This document shows, one piece after another, positions 1 to 9,143 of a stretch of DNA of 64,000 nucleotides. The translations under genes were made by a program, and so were the position numbers. The notes beneath the pieces are model-generated. The model did not search any database, was not told the origin of the DNA, and worked only from the letters and a program-made list of their open reading frames with translations. The stretch comes from Clostridiales bacterium Firm_14 (GTDB taxonomy: Bacteria; Bacillota; Clostridia; Saccharofermentanales; Saccharofermentanaceae): positions 1 through 64,000 of the forward strand of contig LVAT01000045.1 in assembly GCA_001604135.1 (NCBI GenBank), read 5' to 3'. The stretch's first letter is position 1. Each line of letters starts with the position of its first letter.

Positions 1-1029
1 TGGTATCTGAAAGGAACAGAAGTATATAAAGACGTTTCGTATGCGACATGCAGCCAGATATGCATACAGGAGAAATGCAGAGAGTGGAAGTCGTTCTACA
101 GGGCGACAGCAGAATATGGAAAAGATCCGAAGAAGTTTAAGGAACATCCGCATGTACCGGGGTATCTCAACCCAAAAACAGGAAGAGGTTCTCTTGTGAT
201 CACCAGTCAGAATTTTAAGGTTGATGAGGCTGGTAATGTTACTATGCCCAAGTTTCTTAGCGGCATACACATTCGTGCAAGACACGGAAACGTAAGGCAA
301 ATACGCATAAAGACTTTTAAGAACTCCATACTTATCAGTCTGATGTATGAGAAAGAAGAAAAGACTACAAATGGAACAAAGGTCATGGGGATAGACTTGG
401 GAGTAAACAATCTCTTAGCAGCCGCATGGGATTCTGAAGACAGGCCCGTGATAATCAACGGGAAACCGCTGAAATCGATAAACCAGTATTACAACAAGGC
501 AAGAGCACACATGCAGAAGGAGGCGAAAGTATCTAACGGAAAGAACAGGACAAAAAGACTGGATAAGCTTACGGCAAAAAGGAACCGCAAGATAAAAGAC
601 TACATGCATAAGGCCAGCAGAAAGATAGTGGAACTGGCAGTTTCTTCAGATGTAGGACTCATAGTGATAGGTGCCAATGAGGGATGGAAACAGAAGGTAC
701 ACATGGGAAACGTAACAAACCAGAATTTTGTATCCATACCATATAAGACACTTATCAACATGATTGAATACAAGGCAAAGCTTGAAGGGATAGAGGTCAG
801 GATTGTAAGCGAGAGTTATACGAGCGGCACAAGTTTTCTTGACGGGGAAAAACCTACGAAAGATTATTACGACAAATCACGAAGAGTTAAGCGCGGTCTG
901 TTCAGGAGCAACAACGGAATACTGATAAACGCAGATATAAATGCGGCATATCAGATGATTAAACTGGGCAGTACAAGAGCGATTCCCATCAAGGCAGGAG
1001 AACAGATAACCAAGATAAAAGCAGCCTGA
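1..1029 (+). CDS. tnpB: TnpB-family RNA-guided nuclease (IS200/IS605 group), 5' end outside window
   Basis: The frame is open from the first base, so this is the C-terminal 342 residues of a longer protein. It aligns throughout with the complete copy at 19201-20529, whose residue 101 corresponds to base 1. RuvC-I is seen as MGIDLGVNN and RuvC-III as INADINAAY. The usual RuvC-II position reads IGANEGWKQ, and a second glutamate lies in SESYTSG about 44 residues later. No CxxC zinc-finger pairs are present. The protein is a probable omega-RNA-guided endonuclease of an IS605-type element. No tnpA is visible, although the upstream side is cut off. The downstream 100 bp are shared with the second copy. 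Confidence 0.9.
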   Translation, partial: WYLKGTEVYKDVSYATCSQICIQEKCREWKSFYRATAEYGKDPKKFKEHPHVPGYLNPKTGRGSLVITSQNFKVDEAGNVTMPKFLSGIHIRARHGNVRQIRIKTFKNSILISLMYEKEEKTTNGTKVMGIDLGVNNLLAAAWDSEDRPVIINGKPLKSINQYYNKARAHMQKEAKVSNGKNRTKRLDKLTAKRNRKIKDYMHKASRKIVELAVSSDVGLIVIGANEGWKQKVHMGNVTNQNFVSIPYKTLINMIEYKAKLEGIEVRIVSESYTSGTSFLDGEKPTKDYYDKSRRVKRGLFRSNNGILINADINAAYQMIKLGSTRAIPIKAGEQITKIKAA

Positions 1030-1132
1030 ATTAGATCAGGTAGAGGCATCAGGCTAGTGCCATTAAAGAGCCGATATGATACTATTCATTTCGGAGATTT
1101 AAAAATATCAGTCACAAGCTGGTAAATAGCCA
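1030..1132 (+). ncRNA. Right end of tnpB element, probable omega-RNA 3' scaffold
   Basis: This noncoding stretch is almost identical to 20530-20632 after the second tnpB, and similarity stops abruptly after GGTAAATAGCCA. It can form small hairpins: GGCA...TGCC near 1046-1062 and CCGA...TCGG around 1071-1094. In IS605 elements the omega-RNA scaffold overlaps the tnpB 3' end and the right end, and the guide is the adjoining flank. Here the flank would start at 1133, just before the ribosome binding site of the fucosidase gene. The boundary is observed; the RNA function is inferred. Confidence 0.5.
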
Positions 1133-1156
1133 CAGGTAAAAAGCGGGGAAAACAAT

Positions 1157-2623
1157 ATGTCTGATGAGAAGGAATACTTAAAGCTCATAGACGACACTAT
1201 CGCTGCCGGTAATTATAAGGCTGACTGGTCTTCCTTGTCAGGTCATAAACTGCCTTCATGGTATTACGAAGGCAAGTTCGGTATCTTCATTCACTGGGGC
1301 ATTTACAGCGTGCCGGCTTATGCGTGCGAATGGTATCCGCGATGGATGTATGCGCCCGGTGCGCGAGAATACGAATACCATGTGAAGAACTTCGGCGACC
1401 CGTCCGTGTTCGGATATAAGGACTTTATTCCGATGTTTAAAGGCGAGAATTTCGATGCTTCTTCATGGGTCGATCTGTTTGCTGAAGCAGGCGCGAAATA
1501 TGTCATGCCGGTGTGCGAACACCACGACGGCTTTGCGATGTATGAGACTTCATTTAACCGCTGGAACGCCGCGAAAATGGGCCCCTGCAGGGATGTCGCA
1601 CTGGAGATAAAGCATGCGTGCGATAAGCGCGGCCTCGAATTCTGCGCATCGGATCACAGGGCCGAACACTATTTCTTCATGAACATGGGACGCACGATCG
1701 ACTGTGACGTTAACGATGAGGCTTACAGCGATTTCTACGGTCCTGCTTATCTTTGCCCGGAGCTTTCAGGCACGGAAGTTTTCAAGACTATAGATGATGT
1801 TGATGCGTGCCCGCCGGATAAGGATTTCCTTGACGACTGGCTTGTCCGCACATGCGAGATGATCGACCGCCTGAAGCCTTCAATTCTCTATTTCGATTCA
1901 TGGATACAGAACAATGCTTTCAAGCCTTATCTTAAAAAGGTCTGCGCATACTACTATAACCGCGCAGATGAATGGGGCAGGGAAGTAACAATAAATTTCA
2001 AGCACGATTCGATGCCTAAAGATGTCGCCACATACGATGTCGAGCGCGGCGCTCTTACCGGTATTGCACCTTCCCCGTGGCAGACTGATACTGCAATCGG
2101 GAGACTCTCGTGGGGATACATCAAAGACAATGAATTCAAGCCTTCGAGGCAGATCATCTGCGACCTCATAGATATCGTCAGCAAGAACGGAATGCTGCTC
2201 TTAAATGTCGGTCCCAAGCCTGACGGAACGATCACTGATGAAGAGACTTTGGTCCTTAAGGAGGTCGGAGCCTGGATGAAGATAAACGGCGAAGGCATTT
2301 ACGGAACAACGCCGTGGAAGGTCTTCGGCGAGGGCGAAGTAAATAACGTAGCCGGCTCTTTTATGGACAACGACGAGAAGGAATTTACTTCTTCAGATTA
2401 CAGATTCACCTGCAAAGACGGATATCTTTACGCTTTCTGCATGAAGCCTGCAGGTGTTGATTTCTGCATCAGGTCTTTGAAAGATGTTGATGTGATAAGC
2501 GCCGAAGTGCTTGGCGGTTATGAAGTGTCAGGCTTTTCGGGCACTGAGGAAGAACTCAGGATAAGGATAGATAAAGAGCCCGCAGAAGATAAACCGCTGT
2601 GCTTTAAGATCAGGCTTAGATAG
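1157..2623 (+). CDS. Alpha-L-fucosidase, GH29 family
   Basis: This 488-residue protein hydrolyses terminal alpha-L-fucose from glycans. The N-terminal GH29 barrel signature KFGIFIHWGIYSVPA is at about residues 40-55, followed by EHHDGFAMY near 122 and the strand LYFDSW, whose Asp247 is the likely nucleophile. A short C-terminal beta domain follows. No signal peptide is seen, so it probably acts in the cytoplasm on imported fucosides. The ATG is preceded by GCGGGG about 9 nt upstream. The gene begins only 25 bp after the end of the tnpB element, so its promoter may lie in or before that element. Confidence 0.9.
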   Translation: MSDEKEYLKLIDDTIAAGNYKADWSSLSGHKLPSWYYEGKFGIFIHWGIYSVPAYACEWYPRWMYAPGAREYEYHVKNFGDPSVFGYKDFIPMFKGENFDASSWVDLFAEAGAKYVMPVCEHHDGFAMYETSFNRWNAAKMGPCRDVALEIKHACDKRGLEFCASDHRAEHYFFMNMGRTIDCDVNDEAYSDFYGPAYLCPELSGTEVFKTIDDVDACPPDKDFLDDWLVRTCEMIDRLKPSILYFDSWIQNNAFKPYLKKVCAYYYNRADEWGREVTINFKHDSMPKDVATYDVERGALTGIAPSPWQTDTAIGRLSWGYIKDNEFKPSRQIICDLIDIVSKNGMLLLNVGPKPDGTITDEETLVLKEVGAWMKINGEGIYGTTPWKVFGEGEVNNVAGSFMDNDEKEFTSSDYRFTCKDGYLYAFCMKPAGVDFCIRSLKDVDVISAEVLGGYEVSGFSGTEEELRIRIDKEPAEDKPLCFKIRLR

Positions 2624-2708
2624 TACGGACAGAATAGTTTCGAAAATGACAGGAGAGAAGATCTTCCTGAAGTTATACTGACATCATCAAAGGAAGGAGG
2701 AACGGAAC

Positions 2709-3593
2709 GTGGAATGGCTCACAGGCATCAGGGCAGCGATAGATTATATCGAGAATAATCTTGAAGAAGACATCAGTGTACAGGATGTCGCCGGAAAGGT
2801 TTTCATCTCGCCGATCTTTCTGCAGCGCGGCTTCTCGTTCATGACGGGTTATAACGTCGGCGAATACATAAGGAATCGCAGGCTGTATCAGGCAGCAATC
2901 GACCTGAGAAGTACGGAAGATCCGGTCATCGACATCGCTTACCGCTATTGCTATGAGACACCCGAGAGCTTCACAAAGGCATTCTCGCGCTTCCACGGAT
3001 CAACGCCTTCGCAGGTCCGCGCGGGCTCGCCGTTCAATCAGTTCCTTCCCGTAAAGATCAATATAACTGTTCAAGGAGGAGACAAAATGGATTATAAGAT
3101 CACACCCAAGGATGGCTTAAAGGTAATAGGCTTTCAGAAGATCTTCGACAGCGAGACAGCTTATGCTGAGATCCCCAAGTTCTGGGGCGAGATGGTCGAG
3201 AAGTACATGTCGAATATCGAGGCAGGCAAAGAGCCCGCAAACGAGTATGAGAAGGCGGTCCTTGACAACCGCATCGGTGAGTTCGGCATCTGCATCGATG
3301 ACATCGGCTGCAGCAAGTTCAGATATCTTATCGCCGGCGAATACAAGGGCGGAGAGGTGCCTCTCGGCATGGAGCTTTATGAGTTCCCTGTAGGCGACTG
3401 GGCGGTTTTTGATATCACAGGTCCGTGCCCCGGCGCTCTGCAGTCAGCTAACACAAAGATCTTCACCGAGTGGCTTCCCGGCAATCCCGACTATGAGATC
3501 TCCGGCAACGCGAATGTCGAGTGGTACGCCGATGGCGACCCCGCTGCGGCAGATTACAAGAGCGCTATATGGATCCCGGTTAAGAAGAAATAA
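2709..3593 (+). CDS. AraC-family regulator with GyrI-like effector-binding domain
   Basis: This is a 294-residue protein. Residues 1-100 form an AraC/XylS double helix-turn-helix (ISVQDVAGKVFISPIFLQR and the PESFTKAFSRFHGSTPSQVR signature). Residues about 125-294 form a GyrI/SOUL-like effector-binding domain with the typical WIPVKK ending. Such proteins sense small amphipathic ligands and regulate nearby genes. The start is a GTG placed 8 nt after GGAGG (2696-2700). It lies 85 bp after the fucosidase in the same direction and may regulate it. An intrinsic terminator follows at 3603. Confidence 0.88.
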   Translation: MEWLTGIRAAIDYIENNLEEDISVQDVAGKVFISPIFLQRGFSFMTGYNVGEYIRNRRLYQAAIDLRSTEDPVIDIAYRYCYETPESFTKAFSRFHGSTPSQVRAGSPFNQFLPVKINITVQGGDKMDYKITPKDGLKVIGFQKIFDSETAYAEIPKFWGEMVEKYMSNIEAGKEPANEYEKAVLDNRIGEFGICIDDIGCSKFRYLIAGEYKGGEVPLGMELYEFPVGDWAVFDITGPCPGALQSANTKIFTEWLPGNPDYEISGNANVEWYADGDPAAADYKSAIWIPVKKK

Positions 3594-3602
3594 GATTTTA
3601 AG

Positions 3603-3631
3603 GAGGCTGCCTCTACGGCGGCCTCTTTTTT
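3603..3631 (+). terminator. Intrinsic terminator after AraC-family gene
   Basis: The arms GAGGCTGCC and GGCGGCCTC pair over 9 bp with one G-T wobble around the loop TCTAC, followed by six T residues. It separates the regulator gene from mnmA. Confidence 0.85.
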
Positions 3632-3702
3632 CGCGATTGCTCTTATTCTCCAAATGTGAAACAATATCAGGCGAAAATAAACCTTAGAAAAGAGTTATTG
3701 AA

Positions 3703-4764
3703 GTGACCAAAGTAATCGTCGGAATGTCAGGTGGTGTAGACAGCGCTGTTGCAGCTTATCTTCTGAAGCAACAGGGCATGGAAGTCATCGGCGTTACGCT
3801 CCGCGTCTGGGGCTCTGACGAAGACGGCGACAGCAGGTGCTGCGAAATCGATGAGGCAAGGCGCATCTGTGAGATCCTGGATATCAGATATCATCCGCAC
3901 AACTGCACTTCGCTCTTTAAGGAGAACGTCGTTAACCCCTTTGTTGATGCATACTTGGAAGGCCTTACGCCCAATCCCTGCATCGAGTGCAACCGCTATG
4001 TTAAGTGGGCAAAGCTCATGGAACTTTCAGATATCTTCGGTGCTGACTATGTTGCTACAGGCCACTACGCTTATATCGACAAACTCCCGAATGGAAGATA
4101 CGCAGTCCGCAAGGCTTCTCACATCGGCAAGGACCAGACTTACATGCTCTATAAGCTTACGCAGGAGCAGCTTGCGCGCACTCTGATGCCTCTTGGAAAG
4201 TACACAAAAGACGAGGTCCGGGCTATCGCTGAAGAGGCCGGTCTTCCTTGTGCGCATAAAGCTGAATCGCAGGAGATCTGCTTCGTCACCGAAGGAAGAT
4301 ATACTGATTTTATCGGTGAGCATACTGATAAAGCTCTTCCCGGCGAAGGCGACTTTGTAGATCTTGAAGGCAATGTTTTAGGTAAGCACAAGGGCATTCA
4401 CCAGTACACGGTAGGCCAGCGCAAAGGCTTGGGGATCGCTTTGGGCGTTCCTGCTTTTGTCGTTAAGATCTGCCCTGAGAATAACACTGTCGTGCTCGGC
4501 ACCGAAGATGACCTGTTGGTCGATACTTTCTGCTGCAGAGACGTTAATTTTCAAAGTGTTTCGGAGCCTTCTGAAGGTGAGAAGATCCGCTGTCTTGCCA
4601 AGGCAAGATACCATCAGACCGAGCGCCCTGCGACTGTTGAATATTTGGGCGGCGGCAAGGTCCGCATCGTTCTCGATGAGCCCGTAAAAGGCGTGTCGCC
4701 GGGGCAGTCTTCAGTATTCTATGATGAGAACGGGTGCGTAGTCGGCGGCGGAATAATCTGCTGA
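3703..4764 (+). CDS. mnmA: tRNA-specific 2-thiouridylase MnmA
   Basis: MnmA makes 2-thiouridine at the wobble position (U34) of Lys, Glu and Gln tRNAs, using ATP and a persulfide relay. The 353-residue protein has the N-terminal PP-loop SGGVDSAV (residues 8-15), the catalytic Cys93 in NPCIECN, the ATGHYA and KDQTYMLY motifs, and the second catalytic Cys193 in SQEICF, followed by the C-terminal tRNA-binding beta-barrel. Length is normal. Initiation is at GTG 3703, and the Shine-Dalgarno sequence is weak. It appears monocistronic, bounded by a terminator upstream and a palindromic repeat downstream. Confidence 0.96.
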   Translation: MTKVIVGMSGGVDSAVAAYLLKQQGMEVIGVTLRVWGSDEDGDSRCCEIDEARRICEILDIRYHPHNCTSLFKENVVNPFVDAYLEGLTPNPCIECNRYVKWAKLMELSDIFGADYVATGHYAYIDKLPNGRYAVRKASHIGKDQTYMLYKLTQEQLARTLMPLGKYTKDEVRAIAEEAGLPCAHKAESQEICFVTEGRYTDFIGEHTDKALPGEGDFVDLEGNVLGKHKGIHQYTVGQRKGLGIALGVPAFVVKICPENNTVVLGTEDDLLVDTFCCRDVNFQSVSEPSEGEKIRCLAKARYHQTERPATVEYLGGGKVRIVLDEPVKGVSPGQSSVFYDENGCVVGGGIIC

Positions 4765-4793
4765 TTATTTGCGCAAAAATCTATGCGAGAAAA

Positions 4794-4897
4794 TTCCGGA
4801 AAAAAGTCCGACTGTATCGGAACTATTTCCGGAATTACAGTTATGCAGATCCGGAATTCCGGATATTTGTCCGACATAGCCGGAACTTTTTCCGGAA
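4794..4897. repeat. 104-bp imperfect palindrome built from two TTCCGG terminator-like repeats
   Basis: The arms 4794-4836 and 4855-4897 are inverted copies, matching at 34 of 43 positions around an 18-nt centre. Each arm is itself a hairpin unit of the pattern TTCCGG-N17-CCGGAA-CTTTTT. Related units occur at 55063-55240, one of them matching the left arm at about 40 of 46 bases. The palindrome sits between mnmA and the next gene and could act as a bidirectional terminator. The repeat structure is read directly; the role is inferred. Confidence 0.8.
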
Positions 4898-5047
4898 AAA
4901 TATAAATCCCAAAACACCCGCAAACCCAAACTTGCCACACCTTTGCCGAAAAATAGTTTGACCGTCAAAGCAATTTCGTCGTATTATGCGGCTAGGAAGA
5001 CAGGGAAGGCTAAACATTTGATACCGCCATAATAGGAGGTACTGAAT

Positions 5048-5971
5048 ATGGATAATCAAACAAACTTTTTCGCTCCGGTGCAGCCGGAAGGCATGGTGCC
5101 TCCAAGACCGCAGATCGATATTGCTGCAAGGAAAAAGAGTGCGGGAAAGATTTGCTTCCTTTCATTAGGCTTTTTCACAATTACTGTGATGTTATTAGAA
5201 CTGTGCATAATTTCACTGATATGGATACCGGGTGAAGTGAAATTAGGCTTTATAAAAATCATCATTAGTGTGATAGTGTATCTCGTTGCCGTTTTCCTGC
5301 TTGCTGCATTTGTATTGAAGATCATTTCCAAAGTCAAGGGCAGAGAATGTGCGTGCGCAACAGTTCCCGTATGGGTGTGTATCAGCTTTATAGTGGTAAC
5401 AGTATTGTCTGTTGCCGTATCACAAATTGTTCATTCGTATGTACTTAAAGACAGCCCGTCAGGCAGGTACGGTCTGATCCGTTTTGCGGAAGAGAATTAT
5501 GGAGAATGTAAATATTTACGCGAGGAAGGCGTCGGAGGTTTATCCCGTACTGTATATCTGAGAGATATAGAAAGCGGTATCGAATACAGTGTTACTTCAG
5601 GAATGGAATCAGAATATGCCGATGTGTCATCCGAACATTCCTATGAGGTTATAAGCTCCGACTTCGATGAGGTCTATATCAGGCATGTTATGGACCTTTC
5701 CCGTGATGAGATAAATGAACTGATGAAGGACAACGGCTTGAAATACAGCAGTTCTGATGAGTACATTACCGCCAATACACACGTGTATATGAATTTAATT
5801 TCTGATGATTACATTGATGAAGAACCGGCGAAAAAACTGGCCGATGATATCTGCCTCATTATCAAGAAAAATGACTGCAAAGATCTGCTTGAGATCAAAT
5901 GCGGAATAGTAGCCGGCGATTCCCAAAATACCTGGACTGCCACCCGGAGCAGGCAGCGGACCGAGGACTAA
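5048..5971 (+). CDS. Membrane protein of unknown function, three to four TM segments
   Basis: I do not recognise a family for this 307-residue protein. A Pro/Gln-rich cytoplasmic N-terminus (residues 1-30) is followed by hydrophobic segments at about 33-58, 64-92 and 105-127, then a soluble acidic region of about 180 residues that ends in a basic tail. The ATG has a strong AGGAGG ribosome binding site (AATAGGAGGTACTGAAT). It lies alone between the 4.8-kb palindrome and the lipid operon. The last residues (TATRSRQRTED) look unlike the rest, so a late frameshift is possible. Confidence 0.7.
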   Translation: MDNQTNFFAPVQPEGMVPPRPQIDIAARKKSAGKICFLSLGFFTITVMLLELCIISLIWIPGEVKLGFIKIIISVIVYLVAVFLLAAFVLKIISKVKGRECACATVPVWVCISFIVVTVLSVAVSQIVHSYVLKDSPSGRYGLIRFAEENYGECKYLREEGVGGLSRTVYLRDIESGIEYSVTSGMESEYADVSSEHSYEVISSDFDEVYIRHVMDLSRDEINELMKDNGLKYSSSDEYITANTHVYMNLISDDYIDEEPAKKLADDICLIIKKNDCKDLLEIKCGIVAGDSQNTWTATRSRQRTED

Positions 5972-6031
5972 TATATTTATTATAATTTGGTGCTTCATGT
6001 TCGTTGTGGTACGATATCAGTGGAGGAAGTT

Positions 6032-6622
6032 ATGCTTAGAGTTATAGGGATGATGTACGTGACCCTTGTTCCGACCATTCTGGCAGGGGTGATGGTAATG
6101 TTATGGTGCAAGCTGCCTATCTTAAAGGCGATTGCTAAGCCAATAGATTTCGGTAAGAATTTCACAGACGGAAGAAGGATCTTCGGAGACAACAAGACCT
6201 GGAAAGGCATGCTCGGATATATCCTTTTTAATACGCTCTTTTCGGTATTGTGGGGATTTGCTTGTCAGGGCAAGGCTCTTCATGATCTGAACTTCTTTTA
6301 CCAGTATCACGAGAACACCATTCCTTTTAATCTTCTTATCGGCGTCCTTTTGGGACTCGGATATTCGCTTTTCGAGCTCCCGAACAGCTTTCTTAAAAGA
6401 AGGCTTGATATCACTCCGGGCAAATCAGTAAGCGGCTTCTGGAAAGTGTTCTTCATTTTCCTGGATCAGGCTGATTCCGTATTCGGAGTAGCTCTTGTCG
6501 TGTGGCTTTTCTATCCGCTCGGCATCGGTCTTTATCTTTTGTATGTACTTGTCGGTGCAGGAACGCATCTGCTCTTGAACATGATGCTCTACTTCATGCA
6601 CCTTCGTAAAAATATGTTTTAA
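6032..6622 (+). CDS. CDP-archaeol synthase-like cytidylyltransferase (CarS/DUF46 type)
   Basis: This 196-residue polytopic membrane protein has the CarS-family signatures GDNKTWKG (after helix 1) and PGKSVSGF followed by DQADSVFG. In archaea, CarS transfers CMP from CTP to an unsaturated diether phosphatidic acid, giving CDP-archaeol; the bacterial analogue is CdsA. The start at ATG 6032 is chosen because GGAGG lies 5 nt upstream. A TTG at 5987 is in frame but has no such site. A TATAAT box at 5981-5986 may promote the operon. It is the first gene of the operon and is separated from the next by 14 bp. Substrate unknown; a CDP-activated lipid is the likely product. Confidence 0.78.
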   Translation: MLRVIGMMYVTLVPTILAGVMVMLWCKLPILKAIAKPIDFGKNFTDGRRIFGDNKTWKGMLGYILFNTLFSVLWGFACQGKALHDLNFFYQYHENTIPFNLLIGVLLGLGYSLFELPNSFLKRRLDITPGKSVSGFWKVFFIFLDQADSVFGVALVVWLFYPLGIGLYLLYVLVGAGTHLLLNMMLYFMHLRKNMF

Positions 6623-6636
6623 GGAAATCCAAATTT

Positions 6637-9141
6637 ATGTTAGTAAGATTAAGCAGCAGGGAACAGGAAAACGGTAAGCTCGGAAATAAAGGTAAATTCC
6701 TTTTACTCATGAAGCAGAACGGGTTCAATGTTCCGGACGGTTTTGTCCTGGACAGCGATACTTACGATGAGACTGTTAAGGGCGAGCCGGAAAAAGTAAT
6801 TACAAAGACGCTGGAAGGCCTTAACAAGGACAACCTCAAAGAGACAGTTGCAAAGCTTCAGGCTCTTTTCGACGGGATCAAGCTTCCTGCAAAAACTGCG
6901 GATGAGATCAAGGCACTCGTAAAGACCGATAAGCTCTATGCCGTGCGAAGCAGCGGCACGAAGGAAGACCTGGATGAGTTCTCTTTCGCAGGACAGTATC
7001 AGACGTTCCTTAACACCAAGCCTGAAGACGTTGAGGCAAGAGTAATCGACTGCTACAAGTCGATGTTTTCTGAGATCATCTTAAGCTATCTTGTTAACCG
7101 CAAGATCGATACGAGCGAACTTAAGATGTCGGTCGTAGTCCAGGAGATGGTCGCTTCCGATAAAAGCGGTATCTGCTTTACGATCGATCCCGTTACGGGC
7201 AACGACAAGACGATGCTTATCGAAGTATCTGAAGGCCTTGGCGAAGATATCGTAAGCGGCAAGACGGTTCCTGAACAGTATCACTACAACTGGTATGATA
7301 ACAAAGAGACTGACAGAAAGCCTGATAACAAACTTATCTCGGAAGCAAACGTTGAGAAGTATGCGAAGGTTTTTGCTAAGATCCAGCAGCAGTTCGGATA
7401 CCCTTGCGATATCGAATTTGCGATAAAAGATGACGAGCTTTTTATCCTCCAGTCAAGAAGGATCACCAAGCTCAATTATTCAGGCATCAACGATATCTGG
7501 TCCACGGCAGACTTTAAGGACGGCGGTGTATCTGCCACTGTCTGCACACCTTACATGTGGAGCCTTTACGAATATATCTGGGAATACTCTCTCAGAAGAT
7601 TCATCGTGGATTCGAAGATCTTAAAAGATGAACAGCTCCCCAAGAAGTTGGGCGAGATGTATTACGGCAGATGCTACTGGAATCTTACCGCTGTAAAGAA
7701 AGCGATGGAGCAGATCGTCGGCTATAAGGAAAGAGAATTCGATAACGAATACGGTATCGTAGGTGACTACGAAGGCGACGGCAAGGTGACGGGCGCAACG
7801 CCCAAGGTCCTTTTCCACCTTATTCCTATCGTCATTGAGCAGAATAAGCTCCTTACAGACAGAAGGGAGAATTCCGAGCGCTATAAGCAGGAACTCTTAG
7901 ACCTTTACTACGGTTACAAGAAGCACCTTGATGAAGGTACGATTGATGACATCACAAAGGAATTCTACAAGATAACTCATGAGACTTACTTAAGATCCGA
8001 GACAACATATTTCCATCAGATCTTTATCAACACGATCCATCAGTCACTCTATAAGGACAGCCTTCTGAAGTATGTCTCAGAGAGCGAATATCTCTCGCTC
8101 CTTGCGAGCATTGATAACATCTCGCATCTGCTTCCTTTCTACGATATGTGGGATATCACAAGAAAGATAAGGAGCAATGAAGAGACCGCTAAGTATTGGA
8201 AAGATAATTCTGCAGAGGATATCGCGAAAGATCTTGACAGCGGCAAGTTCGAGCTCCCGCTTGTAAGAAAGCTGATCGATGATTACGGTTATCACTCCGA
8301 CAAGGAACTTGATATCACATATCCCTGCTACTACGAAGAGCCTCAGGTCATGATCTCAATGGTCAAGGATATGGCACTTCTGGACGACTCTTATTCGCCT
8401 GAGAGCGACAAGGAGAGAGGCGTCGCAGTATATACGGAGATCTTAAATAACCTGAAGAAAAATGTCTCCGCCGGAAAGTATAAGAAGATCGCATCCAAGG
8501 TCACCAACATGCGTAAGATGCTCTGGTGGCGCGAAGAGTTCCGCGACGTTTCCACAAGGTTCTACTACATGCTCCGTATGTATACGATCGAGTATGCGAA
8601 GAAGTTAGTTTCTGACGGCGTGCTCGAAAAGCTTGAAGACGTATGGTTCTTAAAGGTCGGAAATCTCTGGGATTACATCGCCGGTAATAAGACGAAAGGA
8701 GACCTTAATGACATTATCACGAGAAACAAGTTCTATTACAATGCTTACAGGAACTACATAAGCGACAACGAGATCGGACATAACTTCCGTGTGATCTCCG
8801 AGAGCGCTAATGCAAGCTCCATAAGAGGTCTTGGCGCAAACAACGGCAAGATCACAGGCACTGCAAGAGTCATTGAGGATTTCACGCAGATCGACAGACT
8901 TCAGGAAGGCGATATCCTGGTAACAAGATTTACGGATACCGGCTGGACACCTAAGTTTGCAATCCTGTCAGGAATCGTTACTGAGTACGGCGGAATCCTT
9001 TGTCACGCTGCGATCGTATCGAGAGAATACGGTATTCCTGCGATCGTCTGCTGCAAGGATGCGATGAGCAAGATCTCAGACGGACAGACGATCACGATCG
9101 ACGGAAGCACGGGAGTAGTAACAATTAACGGAGGATCTTAA
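6637..9141 (+). CDS. PEP synthase/rifampin phosphotransferase-like dikinase A
   Basis: This 834-residue protein has three parts. The N-terminal ATP-grasp domain (about 1-280) carries GNKGKFLLLMKQNGFNVPDGF, YAVRSSGTKEDLDEFSFAGQ and the ATP-binding strand DIEFAIKDDELFILQSRR. A long helical middle region (about 300-730) follows. The C-terminal swivelling phosphohistidine domain carries His790 in GGILCHAAIVSREYGIPAIV. This matches the rifampin-phosphotransferase order rather than a true PEP synthase, because the C-terminal PEP/pyruvate barrel is absent. Such enzymes split ATP to AMP plus Pi and pass the beta-phosphate to a small-molecule hydroxyl. In this operon a lipid-related alcohol is a plausible acceptor. 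Confidence 0.85.
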   Translation: MLVRLSSREQENGKLGNKGKFLLLMKQNGFNVPDGFVLDSDTYDETVKGEPEKVITKTLEGLNKDNLKETVAKLQALFDGIKLPAKTADEIKALVKTDKLYAVRSSGTKEDLDEFSFAGQYQTFLNTKPEDVEARVIDCYKSMFSEIILSYLVNRKIDTSELKMSVVVQEMVASDKSGICFTIDPVTGNDKTMLIEVSEGLGEDIVSGKTVPEQYHYNWYDNKETDRKPDNKLISEANVEKYAKVFAKIQQQFGYPCDIEFAIKDDELFILQSRRITKLNYSGINDIWSTADFKDGGVSATVCTPYMWSLYEYIWEYSLRRFIVDSKILKDEQLPKKLGEMYYGRCYWNLTAVKKAMEQIVGYKEREFDNEYGIVGDYEGDGKVTGATPKVLFHLIPIVIEQNKLLTDRRENSERYKQELLDLYYGYKKHLDEGTIDDITKEFYKITHETYLRSETTYFHQIFINTIHQSLYKDSLLKYVSESEYLSLLASIDNISHLLPFYDMWDITRKIRSNEETAKYWKDNSAEDIAKDLDSGKFELPLVRKLIDDYGYHSDKELDITYPCYYEEPQVMISMVKDMALLDDSYSPESDKERGVAVYTEILNNLKKNVSAGKYKKIASKVTNMRKMLWWREEFRDVSTRFYYMLRMYTIEYAKKLVSDGVLEKLEDVWFLKVGNLWDYIAGNKTKGDLNDIITRNKFYYNAYRNYISDNEIGHNFRVISESANASSIRGLGANNGKITGTARVIEDFTQIDRLQEGDILVTRFTDTGWTPKFAILSGIVTEYGGILCHAAIVSREYGIPAIVCCKDAMSKISDGQTITIDGSTGVVTINGGS

Positions 9142-9143
9142 CT

